From: Agrocybe praecox | Taxonomy: Eukaryota > Basidiomycota > Agaricomycetes > Agaricales > Agrocybaceae | Direction: 5' to 3' | DNA: 64,000 bases | Assembly (NCBI GenBank): GCA_964017145.1 | Contig: CAXHKQ010000197.1 | Location: 99,473 to 163,472 of the forward strand | Shown: in pieces, positions 22,020 through 33,924 of the stretch | Layout: the number at the start of each line of letters is the position of its first letter | Numbering within the stretch: the first letter of the stretch is position 1 | Notes under the pieces: generated by a model | What the model saw: only the letters and a program-made list of their open reading frames with translations | The model's database searches: none | What the model was told of the DNA's origin: nothing | Program-made: the position numbers and the translations under genes

Positions 22020-22525
22020 TTAAAGTGAAGAAAGCGATATAAGAGCTCTTTGAGAAACTGTTTGATCCATCGATCAAGCGCAGAGTTAGGCAGCTCTATT
22101 TTATTAAAGTGAGTTTCTGGTGTTCACGTTAGTGTTGTTTGGTTATAGAATCCTGACGGGGAAATATGTTTGATAGGCTATGACTTCTCCGCCTTTGGAT
22201 TTCAGTTTAATACCAGGGCATGGTTCTAAGCAGGTGTTATCCCCCCTGTTGGTCGTAAGTAGTAGTAATCATCAAAGTGGTCATCCTCACATAAAATTAA
22301 TAATCACAATCTTACCTCTAGGCGGAATCTCATACCAACCTTTTGGTATCCATCGGTATGTCTTTCTTTTCGTTCGTGTTTGAAGTCAGAATTCTGAGAA
22401 GATATTGACAATTCTGCAGTATACACGATCGTCAGGATGAATTGGACGTGCGATACGAGAGCGACTATGCAACCAGGTTGAGGGACGACTATGGATGGAC
22501 CTTGGATAATTTCGTCATTGCCTAA
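22020..22525 (+). other. Possible 3' exons of an unidentified gene
   Basis: After an acceptor (TTCTGCAG) near 22419, a plus-strand frame reads DRQDELDVRYESDYATRL then DDYGWTLDNFVIA to a stop at about 22525. Two weaker upstream segments are bounded by GTAAGT and GTATGT donors. This looks like the genuine end of a protein, but the 5' part could not be followed and no family is recognised. Confidence 0.3.
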
Positions 22526-24155
22526 GACTGTTCGACTGTTCGACGTTCTCGCTGTCGACCATCAAACTCAGGCCTCCTTCAATTGACCCTCTCGGATTTC
22601 ATCAAGTTATTATTTGAACGACTGTCCCCAATGCTTTGCAACTGCTTTGTGCCTGGCGCACTTTAACTGCTGGCGAACTTATATCATCTCCTCCCCGAAT
22701 ATCCAATACATTCTATGAGATAAAGCTTCATCTCGTAGGCTCTCCTTCATATTTCGCAATTCTTTCCTCCACTCTATCTATATTATGCACCTTCCGGGGA
22801 CGCTTTCTTCGTCGTCGACGCTTCCTGGTACACCGAATCTGGCCGGCTGGCTGGCGCCCCCGGCACAATTTTAACGCACTATATCAATACATTATGCTAT
22901 AGAGCCATTGACAGTCTGGAAAGAGGCAAGGTTTCTTGCAAATGACGAGAAGATCCATGCAGGCAGCTTCTCTTTTCCTCCGCGATTTTCTGCTCTATCT
23001 CTATTATTCGCGGTGAGATGCTCCTTTTCACTCAATTGATGTCACTTGGCTCCCTTCGCTTTCGTTTTCACTTCGTCTTCACTTCGCCTTCGCCTCAACT
23101 TTGAACTTCCCATATCTAACTCCTCATTTTTTTCTCGCTCGTAATTCTTTTGTCTCTTTATTTGAAAGTTTCATCGTGTTTAAAATCAACCTGTACCATA
23201 ATTTCTTGGATTGGTATTATCGTCGATCCACCCACGTGCGGGTACAATGGAACGAACTACGCCGATGACCTTTCATATCAATTGACATATCATATATTTC
23301 CATTCCGACAGGCACACCGTTCTCCATGAGGGTAAATGTAATCGTCGACGAAGTACAACGCAAAATTCTCTATATACTCGATGCAGCTCTCGCTGCTGGA
23401 TTTTCGCCTCGTTAACTTCCACCCGTGCGCCGTTGACCTTATCGATTCCTCTCCAGAGTCTTCTGGAAACATTGGTTATAAATATTGTATGAGTTAACGA
23501 CCCAGGCCAGATACATCCGGGAAGGACTTACAGGAAATGTCCTTCTGACGATCTCTGTACATGTACAACCTCGTTCTTGAGCCTGGGTGAAAAATACCAT
23601 GTCTCTATGAGCAAGACAGCGCCCACGAGAAACGACGAATCAACACCTTTTGAGCTCCGTTTTTTGCGATCACTATACTTGGAAGTGCCCCGCCAGCTCC
23701 TAGCTCGAGGACGTTACAGTCTTGATATAATTCACAATTGGAATCTAAAACAACGCCAAAGCTAAGGCGGCATTCCATCTATCACATAATGAAAGAAACC
23801 ATCAACGTCAAGGACCGTTAAGCCTCCGAATTATCATGAGAACTCACAGATAATGTGCCTACAACGGATGCGATCCAACTAGACGTATCTTCACTTCCTT
23901 CCAGTCTGTCTCCGAAACTACCTTATCCGCGTCTCTGGTATAAGTCGCAATAGTCGGTTCAGGTTTTCGTTCCTCTAAGTTGCCTTATCTGCGAGCATAC
24001 GCGGGCGAAAGGTTTGATGTTCGGTTTCTTCACGCTTCCAGATCCTCCAAGCACGTTCGTGGTTGATTTCTTCCAGATTCCAGCTAGCTGCGTTGAAGGT
24101 GTCGTTGAATAGATATCCTATGACAGGATAGTCGCTGTCTGCACAGAACGCTTCG
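22526..24155. other. No assignable gene
   Basis: Short frames only. One minus-strand segment (about 23475-23290) contains FALYFVDDYIYPHGERC, and another (about 24150-23978) contains ASWNLEEINHERAWRIWKREE. Both look like coding relics but are unrecognised. The second is next to the MFS transporter remnant and could be an adjoining relic. Confidence 0.35.
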
Positions 24156-24159
24156 TATG

Positions 24160-25015
24160 ACTGGTGATAGTATTCTTTGTACAACCATCCATAGAGCGTG
24201 TTTCTTGGTCCTATTGGAAACCCAAGCGAAGAAGAAGCAAGAGGCACCCTAAGCAAGTGACAGATACGCATCAGTCTTTCGGCAGGGCCAATCGTACAGC
24301 AGAAGAAGGGCCTTCGCTTGAGAATATCTCATTCCTTTAATGATAATGGGGGAGAAAAGTCCAATGACGTAGGCAGGCATCGTTGAGGCCACAAACACCA
24401 AGGCTAAGAATTTACGGCCAAGTAATGAGTGCCTAGACGAGATAGGTCCTTTTTGCAGACTTACCAAAAGCCCATACCACTTGGTCCAATAGATGAGTAA
24501 CCAGCTTCCGCCAAGTCATCTCATTAGGCTTTGAGTCGCCTGTCTGCTTCGACGCGGTCCAAGATCATCTAGGAATCTAAATCCGGTCATTTTTCAATTC
24601 GTCGAATATGATCATTAAATGACAGACCTTTCGTTGCTCTTCAGTAATGAATCTTCTCTTGTCGGGGAAATCAAGGACAAAAACCAAGTAAGAATTCCGA
24701 TAGCAGCCCTTCGATTAAAAAGATCCATTGCCATCCGTTAAGGTTCGCTTTGCCAGTCAGTTGGGTGATGCCAAATGCTGTATTGATAGATGAGATGGCT
24801 GTGGCTGTTTTATGGAGAAGCCAACGTACCAAATATTGAAGTGAAGCATGTTATCACTATAGAGCTAAGGTAGAATACTGCCAATCGTTTTTAGACCTCG
24901 TACCCTTTGTACCATGTTGTAATGATAAAGGCCAAGGAAGGAAAGAAGCCAGCCTGGACAATTGACGAGTAAGCACCGCGAGGATAAGGTAGACTGATCC
25001 CAGGGACAGAAAGCT
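24160..25015 (-). pseudogene. MFS transporter remnant (allantoate-permease-like)
   Basis: Minus-strand pieces of a major facilitator transporter are recognisable: QAGFFPSLAFIITTWYK (about 24960), NGWQWIFLIEGLL-like sequence (about 24730), DKRRF...EE-like sequence (about 24650), RIEADR-like then MTWRKLV-like loop sequence (about 24540), PAYVIGLFSPIIIKGMRYSQA (about 24340), and FFFAWVSNRTKKHALWMVVQ (about 24190). The order and spacing match the anion:cation symporter (Dal5-type) group that imports organic anions such as allantoate or nicotinate. The frame changes repeatedly, stops occur, and the first membrane segments are missing. Introns may account for some breaks but not all. Confidence 0.65.
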
Positions 25016-25450
25016 TACATCAAAAAAACAGCGCGGACGTGATGGTAAAACAGGAGCGATGAGATGCGTCCGGTAAGCAAATGTTTCGGGATGTATCTAT
25101 AGGTTGGACGCCGATCCTTCAAGTACATCCTCTTCGTGGGTCAACGTGGCTTTACAGAGTGGCAGAGGATGGGGTGGTCGGATCGGAAGGTGCATATCCT
25201 TGGACTTGGGGTGGCATGTTTACAAGGGTGTAGTATAACACTGTCGATCGAGTACGTCAAGGTTGTTGCCTCAGCACATCCTGCATTGAACATCCCCTTC
25301 CTGTCATCCTATTTCTGAAATCGTAACACGTTGGTTGCCATGATTTGCGCCTCTTCAAAAGATGGGATCCGTAATGTGTTTGTCCTGAGGTCCAATGTGA
25401 TTATTGCATTTGCAAAATCCAAGCATTTCAGCTGAACAACCCAGGATGCA

Positions 25451-26488
25451 TTGTGGGCTTTACCGCCAGGTCTGAGTCGTACTCTTGTACTCTATCTTGG
25501 AGTACTCCGACCCGTTGCGGTTAAATTGGTTAAAACGTGGCTTCGTCAAAAACCCAATAACATGGCAGAAACCCATATTTTTGCCACTGTATTCTCTGCT
25601 AAATGGAAATGCGGGAAAATTAATAAAGTCCTTCAATCACAGACACGTCCTGCTCTTGAAATTCAGCTCTCAGCAAGCAAACTCAGGCAGTTGATCACGG
25701 CGATCTTTCGGAAGCACCTAAGATGCTTCCTTGACACCTCCAATCCAACCACAATCTCTGTGGCAAACAGACAGTCTGATCACACACAATTAACTTCCAA
25801 CGGATACGGCCAAGGCGCAGGACATGCTACAGCACTTCGATTGGCAGACGCTGAAAGCGACTGCTTTATACGTTGCAGCCAGGCATGGCAGGCATTGCTC
25901 GGTATTATCAGTCCCGGGCAGGAGATGCAAGCGCACCTCTTTGGGATCCCACAAATTGAACTTGCTCGAGAAAACAGAAAGAACGCCTTTAATACAGCAA
26001 AGTTATCAATATTTCAAACATATCAAATGGGTGGTCCTTGCTTGCAGACGAATCAAGCCGCTGCTAAAACTCTGCTCAAAAGGCAGCCTTTCATGCCCAC
26101 AAAAGATAATCTTGGCGATGATGTTCTTATCCGAGTTATTTCCACCCTGTTATACGGGAACGGAAAGCCTGGTTTAGATGATTCGGCGCCTGTTAACGGG
26201 CTCTCGGTTGACACAGTTGCGGATGCTACGGCATTCGTGGTGATAGGCCTACTGGAGCACGTCAATGGAAAGAAGTACGACCTACTTCAGTCTTCAATGC
26301 CCATTGATCAATATAAAAGGGCAGTCTCTGGGGAGCTGTCTGCTTTGTCGTCCATCGCCATCGCGGAGAAGAAGGGCAAGTGGATCGAGCTGGGGGTCAG
26401 AGTATTTGAATTTTCAGTGGCCAAGGAAGTTGGACTGACCAAGGTACCAGATATACTGACCTCCTTGGCCAGTATAGGAGAAGAATAG
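25451..26488 (+). CDS. 345-codon ORF like the C-terminal region of fungal helicase-like multicopy proteins
   Basis: The frame is open from 25451 to a TAG at 26486-26488, with continuous coding-like composition. It lacks an ATG at its upstream edge, so it is probably the 3' exon or a fragment of a longer gene; in-frame ATGs exist internally (for example 25562). The start (LPPGLSRTLVLYLGVLRPVA) resembles the segment that follows the helicase core in RecQ-like multicopy proteins of Agaricomycetes. No helicase motifs are in the ORF or just upstream. The C-terminus (VNGKKYDLLQSS) is hydrophilic. The assignment is from memory of the family and is tentative. Confidence 0.5.
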   Translation: MWALPPGLSRTLVLYLGVLRPVAVKLVKTWLRQKPNNMAETHIFATVFSAKWKCGKINKVLQSQTRPALEIQLSASKLRQLITAIFRKHLRCFLDTSNPTTISVANRQSDHTQLTSNGYGQGAGHATALRLADAESDCFIRCSQAWQALLGIISPGQEMQAHLFGIPQIELARENRKNAFNTAKLSIFQTYQMGGPCLQTNQAAAKTLLKRQPFMPTKDNLGDDVLIRVISTLLYGNGKPGLDDSAPVNGLSVDTVADATAFVVIGLLEHVNGKKYDLLQSSMPIDQYKRAVSGELSALSSIAIAEKKGKWIELGVRVFEFSVAKEVGLTKVPDILTSLASIGEE

Positions 26489-27645
26489 TGTAGACAACGT
26501 CTCCTTCCATAATATTGTAGAATATCTAGAATATCGTAGAATTTATCTTAGAATTTATCCCCTATTTAGTACGTATGTATTGTGATGGATGAATCAATAT
26601 GATGTGCTAGATTTTGACTGGGCTGAGAAGAGTCTGGTCAGCAGGTATAAGACTCGTCCTCCTCCCACCCTCCTACCCTCCTACGGAGGACAAGTAATAT
26701 TCATATATTCATATTTGCACGTCATTTCACCCTATAATCTTTGAAAGTGATGAATAACGAGTAACGACGGCGAAGAATGGCGAAGAATGGCGAAGAACAC
26801 TATAGCGAGAGGCCGCAATTTTACTTGATGCTTTTCAGTGGCGAGCCGCGAGTCACACCCACCACCAAACTAAATAACTCATAACTCATTCGATACTGCA
26901 AGTGTCTCTACAAAACAGTTTTAGTAGCGAGCTATATATATATGCTACTGGATTCAGAAAAAATTAGACCGAATGAGATATGTTAACACAGAAGGATAAT
27001 TCTATTTGTTACCGACTCCATCAAAATTCAAAATCCGCTGACTATCAGATGCAGATAGCAAGACACCGCCTCTAGCACTTGCTGCATGCATTGGAATTTC
27101 AAATATCTTACAAAATATCTTACAAATGGTACAGTGGTTATGGTCTTGTGCATGTCGCTTTTTGGACAGCGCAACCAAGTTTAACTCCCAGCCATGACAA
27201 TAATGCTTTCGCGTTAAGTTGGATACATGCGCTAGAAATAGGTTCAAGAGCTATGTATAATGTAGCTAGAGAAAAAAGAGGTGTAATTTCGCGCAGGATA
27301 TATACATTCTAAGTTTTCCAGCGCATTCCAGCATATCTAGAAATTCTAGTAGCATGTCATCTTCCTGATGCTTCCGTTTCTCACCAATATGTCGCTCCGC
27401 ACATCCATCGAATCCTGCATTGCAATTTTAAAACGCATCTCGCCGTCTCCCTCTGGATGTGCGATAAACTGCCAGGCATTGGTCTCCCCAATCAACCCAC
27501 CTTCCGCAGAAATGTACCAAGATTTACACACACAATATTCCCAGATATCGAGCACCCATATGTCCCATCACCATTCAGTACATGGCATGGCAGCCGTTTG
27601 ATTCACAATAACTCCCCGCCAGCTTCGGATCAATGACGCGTGTAA
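26489..27645. other. No gene seen; AT-rich
   Basis: AT-rich intergenic sequence with a TATATATAT tract near 26930 and a twofold repeat of AATATCTTACAAA at about 27100-27125. Short frames on both strands are not convincing. Confidence 0.4.
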
Positions 27646-27649
27646 AATA

Positions 27650-28228
27650 TTCTCATATTCCGACGAACGATTTACGCTAGCGGTCGGTTCAGATGCTGCC
27701 AGAGGCATGGGATTTCATGCACAACCATTCCACGTCCCGCTGTTCACTTTACCTTTTTTTCGCTATGTTACCACACTGGAACTCAGTTTTCACCGGTATC
27801 TACAGGGCATCGGCATCGAAGGATATGCTATGTACCATTCCTGCTTCTCTGGTTTCGTCTCTGTTACCGTTTTGGAGGTCCAATTGAGCGATATTGGAGC
27901 GTTGCATCATCTCATGGCTATCCAACAACGAATCTAATCCGATCGCTTCATTTTCCCTCAATTACAAACCGTTCGATTAACTTCGGCGGAGTCCAGGAAA
28001 GCGTCATTGCATATCGCCCCATTGCTTCGGGACTTCGTTCTCGCGGTGCAGCTGTATGATTCACGAATAAAGGCCGTCGAATTTTCCTCGGGTATCGACC
28101 ACCGAGCCAAGTTTCTCAAAGCATTCGAAGATGACAGATGCTCGGAAGGATTCGAAGTGACCTGGGATGATAGTGATTCATCGGCATCCTTTAGTGCTTT
28201 TGTATTGGGTATGAATGGCCGAATGTGA
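27650..28228 (+). pseudogene. C-terminal remnant of an F-box/leucine-rich protein
   Basis: A plus-strand frame from about 27700 has PLFTLPFFRYVTTLELSF, a pattern of the leucine-rich region of Agaricomycete F-box proteins. It stops at 27935-27937. A different frame then continues with FIFPQLQTVRLTSAES, HIAPLLRDFVLAVQ and an acidic C-terminus stopping at 28228. No F-box is present upstream. The frame break and missing N-terminus indicate a relic. Confidence 0.45.
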
Positions 28229-28317
28229 TATTGGGGTAGGCGCGCGGCCCCGAATGACAAGCACTACGCGCGATTTCAACAAAATGATATGAAAGACAAT
28301 AGTTAACTGAACATACT

Positions 28318-28636
28318 GTGTCATGGTTCGGCTTGAAGTTCTTCTGGAACGGAACCAATTTTCAAACATCTGAGAGACTCGGATGCGATACCTATCCAAC
28401 GTCAATAGTGTCGAGACGATCCGACGTACTTTTTGCAAGTCTTGTCCTTAGAATACCAAGTCGATGTCATTCATCGCATACTTTCAACATTCAACTGCAT
28501 GGAGTTTTGTGGACTGCCCGTCGATTGGACGGAACAAGGGTCTCCTAACAGCTTCGTGTACGAATCTGGGGGTTTCTTCGACTACGACTTCGTAGTCGAT
28601 GGCACATACGTTCTTGGTTCTGACAGGACGTACTGA
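28318..28636 (+). other. Fragment of an unidentified protein
   Basis: A plus-strand frame ending in TGA at 28634-28636 reads FCGLPVDWTEQGSPNSF, then ESGGFFDYDFVVDGTYVLG. It looks like a real protein C-terminus. The start is unclear and upstream frames shift at about 28430. I do not recognise the family. It lies directly before the first SDR copy. Confidence 0.3.
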
Positions 28637-28799
28637 TTAATCATCCTCTGATTTTGTTATTTGGTCCCCCCACCATTGTGATTTTCTTAGTCCTACACTC
28701 GATGCTATTGCGGGTGTCCCGGATGCCGGTTTATTGCTTTTGGATCACTCAGAACCTGCTCAAGCAAGTGTATCGTGCTCGAGGTACAGTATGATCACA

Positions 28800-29815
28800 A
28801 GAAAAAGGAAGAACATTCCTGGAGACGTTCAAGGGTTCAAGGGTTCAAGGGTTCAAGGAGTACGGTGATAGGGTAGAATTCATCATTGTGGACGATTTCA
28901 CCAAGGTGATGTCGACGGGATGCATAGCTTTCTGGAGATACTCGCTAAAAAGGTATACAGGAAGACACCTTCGATACAGCTGTAAAGGACGTCGATGCCA
29001 TTCAACATCTTGCCGCACCCTCTTCACTAACCTGCGATGATCCTGACGGTTGTTCATATTTAAATTATTCGATAGAATGTCCAATTTCAATGCGTATTTT
29101 AGATCTAATTAGACCTTCTGTGAATGGGACGATCGGTGTATTGACGAGTGCATTGAAATACGGGTATGTTTTATTGCGAATTATCTCTTTTACTGCTTAC
29201 TGACATTCCTTTGATTCGAAGCACGAGAGTAAAGCGGATAGTCGTGACATCTGCGTGCGCCACACTCATGAGGAATGCGAAGGTCCCTGGAGAGGTATAC
29301 GACGAGAACGACTGGGCAGACTAGGCTATCAACTCTGTCGATGAACTGGGATGAGCCGCACCTTCGCTAGCAAAAGTCCTTGCTGCCAGCAAAGGCTTTG
29401 GCAGAACGAGGTGCGTTAAGTCTATTCTCACTTACCTGTATTAAATTTTATAAGTCTCTCAGGTGCATGGGGCTTCTGTGAGAAGCACAAGGATGCGATA
29501 AAATGGGATTTGGTTACAATCCTGCCTCCTGTTACCATCGGGGTACGTTTTTTACTACATGAATTACGTCAAAATAAATACTTCGTGGAGTAATGCGACC
29601 CTTCAGCCTCCTTCGCAGGTGCCAAGAAGTTAAACGCCTGCCGATCTGAACGTATCACTTGCCCTGTTCTACATCCTTTTATTTACAGATCAACAAGAAG
29701 AAACGCTCAAGACAACATATAACTACGTACCCGTCGAAGACGTGGCGCACGCACATGTTGGATCTTTGAAGACAGAGGCTGCCGGTGGACAAAGACTTAT
29801 TATATGGGGAGGTAT
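28800..29815 (+). pseudogene. Dead first copy of an SDR reductase gene
   Basis: This is colinear with the better-preserved SDR gene that starts 85 bp downstream. Blocks in order are GDRVEFIIVDDFTK (about 28863), the exon with TFDTAVKDVDAIQHLAAP (about 28962), RVKRIVVTSACATLMRNAKVPGEVYDENDWAD (about 29225), WGFCEKHKDAIKWDLVTILPP (about 29467) and TTYNYVPVEDVAHAHV (about 29705). Lesions are loss of the NAD-binding N-terminus, a TAG after NDWAD (about 29322), loss of the catalytic YxxxK segment, and an expanded GTTCAAGG repeat. Introns match those of the second copy, so the pair arose by tandem DNA duplication. Confidence 0.85.
28827..28858 (+). repeat. Four tandem copies of GTTCAAGG
   Basis: Four perfect 8-bp units lie inside the first SDR copy, just before its first recognisable block. 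The intact paralogue has one related unit (ATTCAAGG) at the equivalent place, so the array grew after duplication or was lost from the other copy. Confidence 0.9.
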
Positions 29816-29898
29816 GTGACTTTTCTTTTTCCCTTCCCCACCCACTCAGCACGCTCACCATTCAAGGATTAACTCTGCACTGAGCGCTGAAGCATAAA

Positions 29899-31421
29899 TT
29901 GCAGACCTCCTCCCTAATAACGCCCACCGTCGACTCGGATCAATCTAAACGTGTCTTGGTCACTGGCGCCAACAGTTATGTCGTCCTATGGGTTGTTCGA
30001 GCCTTGCTCAAGCAGGGTTACATTGTTCGCGGAACGGTTCGGTCTGAAGCCAAGGGAACGGCTCTTTTAGAAATATTCAAGGAATATGTCAATCGTTTAG
30101 AGTATGTTATCGTGGAGGATATAGCAAAGGTATGTTCTTCAATTTATTTGCAGTCCGGAGATTTTACAATAGGTCGACGATTGCATATATTGTAGGCCCG
30201 AAGGTGCTCCCGACGACTTTGTCAAGGACGTGGATGCCATACAACACGTAGCATCCCCTGTATCATTATCTAGTGAAGATCCAGACGGTAATTGATCATC
30301 ATTATTATGTTCCGCCTTCCGCTAACCCAATTTATGAAAACAGAGTTGATCTTACCAGCAGTGCGCGGAACGTTAAGTGTGCTTAACAGCGCTCTAAGAC
30401 TTGCGTATGTTATTGCTCTGTCTTTTATTTTCTAAAATTTACATTTAATTCGTCGTCCAATGCGTAGGAAGCCTGTGAAACGGATTGTGATCACTTCATC
30501 GTGTGCTGCAATCCAGCGCGAAATCAAGGAGCCTGGCTTCGTATACAACGAGAGTGACTGGGCGGACGAATCAATTAAGGAAGTCCAGGAACTTGGAAGG
30601 AAGGCGTCTCCAACAGCAAAGTATCGTACCTCAAAGGCGTTGGCAGAAAGAGGTTCTTACTACTACGCCCACTCAATTTTTGACTTTAATGGTCAAGTAA
30701 ATTTACTCCAACAGGCGCATGGGAGTTCTACGAGAAGCATAAAGGAGAGATAGGATGGGACTTGGTTACGATCCTTCTTTCTGTTATTATTGGAGTAAGT
30801 GCCGATTAAGCTGAAAGAGGAGGAGAAATTGAATACTTACCTTCCGTCATCCAGCCTCCGTTACGGGACGTCAAGACTCCCGAAGATCTCAATCTCTCTC
30901 TGATCATGTTCTACAAGCCCATATTCATCAAACAACCGGATGCAGTTCTGAAAGCGCCATTCAACTACGTACACGTCCAGGATATCGCTGAAACACACGT
31001 CGACTCGCCGAAGAAGGAAGCTGCTGGTAGAAATCGGATTCTCGGAGGAGGAGGCAGGTAGCTTCATTCCCATATCCTTCAACTTTTGTCTCTAACGCCC
31101 CTTGTCTTTCTTTATTTTAGGCGCTATTACTGGACAGCATATTCGTTAGCATTTTCCTCTTTGATATATAAAATGTACTGACTCAAACGATGACTCGTAG
31201 GCAACATTGTACATAAATTGTATCCCGAATTATATGCCTCCAGAACCCTGCCTCGAGGAAATACAGAAATCGAAAATAAGATCATATGGACTTACAATAC
31301 CGAGAGGAGCAAGCAGTTGCTCGGTATGAAGTACCGAACCATGGAAGATATCGTTCGAGGCATGGTTGAGGATATTAAGCCGAGAGGATGGTTCCAGGCA
31401 GGACAATACCCAAGTTCGTAG
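29899..31421 (+). CDS. Extended SDR NAD(P)-dependent reductase (dihydroflavonol-reductase-like)
   Basis: Exons are about 29899-30129, 30173-30287, 30344-30404, 30468-30652, 30715-30794, 30855-31057, one small uncertain exon near 31125, and about 31204-31421. The product has the Rossmann start RVLVTGANSYVVLWVVRALL, where the usual TGxxGxxG reads TGANSYV. It also has VKDVDAIQHVASP, VKRIVITSSCAAI, the catalytic YRTSK (YxxxK), and the C-terminal TMEDIVRGMVEDI. This family reduces aldehydes or ketones (methylglyoxal, flavonol-like substrates). Oddities: no ATG opens the first exon (TTG at the expected place, or an exon after ATTGCAG), the second glycine of the cofactor motif is replaced, and one junction needs a 43-nt intron. 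It may be a recently damaged gene. Confidence 0.75.
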
Positions 31422-31751
31422 ATTATTTCAATGATAAAACTACTACAAGTTGTCGTATTTATGATATCATAGATTTATTTGCTTCTGTGGGAGTCGTATT
31501 AGTTACTTGGTTTTCACAATATGACGAGCTCGATGACTTACCTAGAATTGCGAGTCTATTGCGACGGTCGCTAACCAACTACCCGAAATCCAGCTTTCTC
31601 ATCCTGCCACCAACACACACAAGCCGCCCAGGTTCATTGCTTCCAACGGCTCCAAAAGACGACCTATATCACGTTAAAAGCCAGGTCAAGGATATTTACG
31701 GGGTTTCCTTCCGCATCTGAATTGCGAGCACGAACGTAGGTAGTTACATTA

Positions 31752-33252
31752 TCAATCGTCTTCGAAATTGTGGTCATTTGCGACTGGAAACAATGTCGAT
31801 GGTGATCGCATAGACGAAGAGCGAAAAGGTTTGGCAAGGTCGGACGAGGTGTCACATCCATCGCTGCCATAGCCTGATACGTCATCGGAAGAGGGTGGCT
31901 GAATGGCTTGATAGAGGAAGTTAAACGAAATCAAGTCCGTCTCGAGGTACTTGACGGACGAAAACGACTGCAGAAACGGGCGATAGTAAGGCACCAAGTA
32001 GTTGACTGTCGTGACCTCGTCGAACAGTGCGATGCGAAGGTGAGTGATGTCCTTGAGCTGCTCGAATGAGAAGAGCAAGCATATCGTGGAGAAGAACCCA
32101 ACAGGATGCGGTGCAGTCGGTACCCAGCTCTGCCAGCTCAGCGAGAGTTTGAAGGAATTTTCGTTCCCTGGAAGGGTGCTACATGCGTCGTTGAGCAAGA
32201 TGAGGCTGTCCATGATATGTAGCTCGAGGGATTTAAGTGGCCTGTTCTTCGAACTGGGGCAGTTCGAATGGGCGAGGCGGACGTGGTCTTCTATGATTCT
32301 CTTGAACGCACTTCGGAGGTCCTTGAGGGTGGATTCGAGATTCGTATCCCAAGGATCGATACTGGCGTTGCAAGCTACTAGACAGCCGCTAGAAGAGGGT
32401 TTGATACTGCCCAAGAGGCCCATGTAGTTTTTCGCTGTCGTGTGCAGGACCAACTTCGAGAGGAAAGGAAGATTGACGCCTGGAAGAGAACGAAGCTTTG
32501 TGGATCCAACTGTTTCTTCTACGATATCATCATATACGGCTAGTGACTCAAGAAAAGGAGCGGTGGCGGCGAGAATGTCCAGCATCTGGCAGGGTGTTGA
32601 GGTAAAAGTGGATCTGCGCGAGGTGGTGTAAAGCGTGAGCAGATTGGATAGACAGGTCAGGTTGACGAAAGGACCGGATTCGTGAAGACTTAGGGCGGAG
32701 TCGGCGAATAAAGATAGGAGCTGTTTGCTGCTGGTATCATCTTCGTCAACGTCCATGAGCGTCGTTCGATTATCGAGGATGATCGATGAAGGTACGCAGC
32801 ATAGGAGCTGGGCGCTGCAGGACGGAACGAATCTGCCTGGTGCTCCCATAGTATGCTGGCTTCGCCTGCCCATACACCCTGACCTTTAGACGCTCGGTTC
32901 TCGTCCAGCTCTCGTCCAATATCCAAAAAAAAACTCCGCAGTTACCGTCTCCCCTGGTCCACCCGTAAACACGACTCCTTCGATCCAGAGACGACGACCC
33001 ACTCCTTTCCAAAGACACGAGCAGCCACTTCAGACTATGTTCGTTGTTGTTGACCCACAGTAATCGTCCTCAGATGGACAGCGAGTCGAGAATAACGTTG
33101 CTCCATTCGCGGCAGACGTGTGTATTCCGGATGGTCTCTGAAAGACGTTCGGAAATGTCGAGGTCGAGGTCTGATGCTACCAACAAGAAGATGGCCCATA
33201 GCATATCATCCGGTATGTGATAGTTGGCTCCTTGAGCAGACTTGAACGTCAT
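31752..33252 (-). pseudogene. F-box protein gene with stop and 7-bp insertion
   Basis: On the minus strand the F-box reads YHIPDDMLWAIFLLVASD, then RNTHVCREWSNVILDSLSI. The next codon is TGA (33070-33072) where the family has Trp, and the same frame continues in register (GRLLWVNNNEHSLKWLL...). Near 32770 a 7-bp insertion-like GATCATC shifts the frame (before ILDNRTTLMDVDEDD). The leucine-rich region then runs open for over 300 codons to a stop at 31752. Both lesions lie in otherwise well-kept sequence, so the gene died recently. Further N-terminal exons may lie at 33660-33300, where minus-strand frames are open. Its role would have been SCF substrate recognition. Confidence 0.7.
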
Positions 33253-33698
33253 AGGTACGTAGAGGGTAGAGGAAGACGGGGGTTGGGCCTGTGAGGTAGT
33301 GGTAAGACCTGCGGGTTTTGAATCTAAGTGTGTACGGGTTCAGATCATTAGAACCAGCCAAAATGTCTCTCAGGGGTGTGAGCGCAGGCGGAGGATCCAA
33401 AAGAAACGTTCTTGGCTTTCGGGTGCGGGTGTTCTGGGGAGTGGTGGTGAAGATGACGACGTCGGAAGGCCGTGTGGATATGAAAGAGAGCAGGCAGTGC
33501 GAGGAGGGGAGGGGCCAGTGGATGTCGATGTGGAGGATGCATCGATGATGCGTGACGTTGGAGCAGTCTGTGATACAGTCAGATGCGTAGCTGGGCTCGG
33601 AAGCGCGTCGAGCAACCTCGTACGATGGCGGTAATGGTCAAAGGATCGGATGTATTCCACTATGTACGCCTCGTGCTATCCTACAGAGTGGATCTAAT

Positions 33699-33896
33699 CT
33701 AATCTATGTACGGATCGGGCAGTTGGTCAAGCACGTGGTTTCGGTTCCCTTGCCGTACGAAGCGAGTTAGACTCGGTTTCAACTTTTCAATGTCACCGTC
33801 ATCGTCCCAGACGAACCGTATAAGATCAAGCTCGCGTTTAAACGACGCTATCTCAGGATGGCTTGGGAGAGCTAGAGCGGGAGTTTCACGTTCCAA
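33699..33896 (-). other. Coding-like fragment next to a transposon
   Basis: A 65-codon minus-strand frame reads LPSHPEIASFKRELDLIRF, then DDDGDIEKLKPSLTRF. Composition is convincing for protein, but both ends are undefined. The TIR element begins only 29 bp away, so the insertion may have split this gene. The family is unknown. Confidence 0.3.
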
Positions 33897-33924
33897 ACAT
33901 TCATGAATCGCTGTCTTCCATGTC

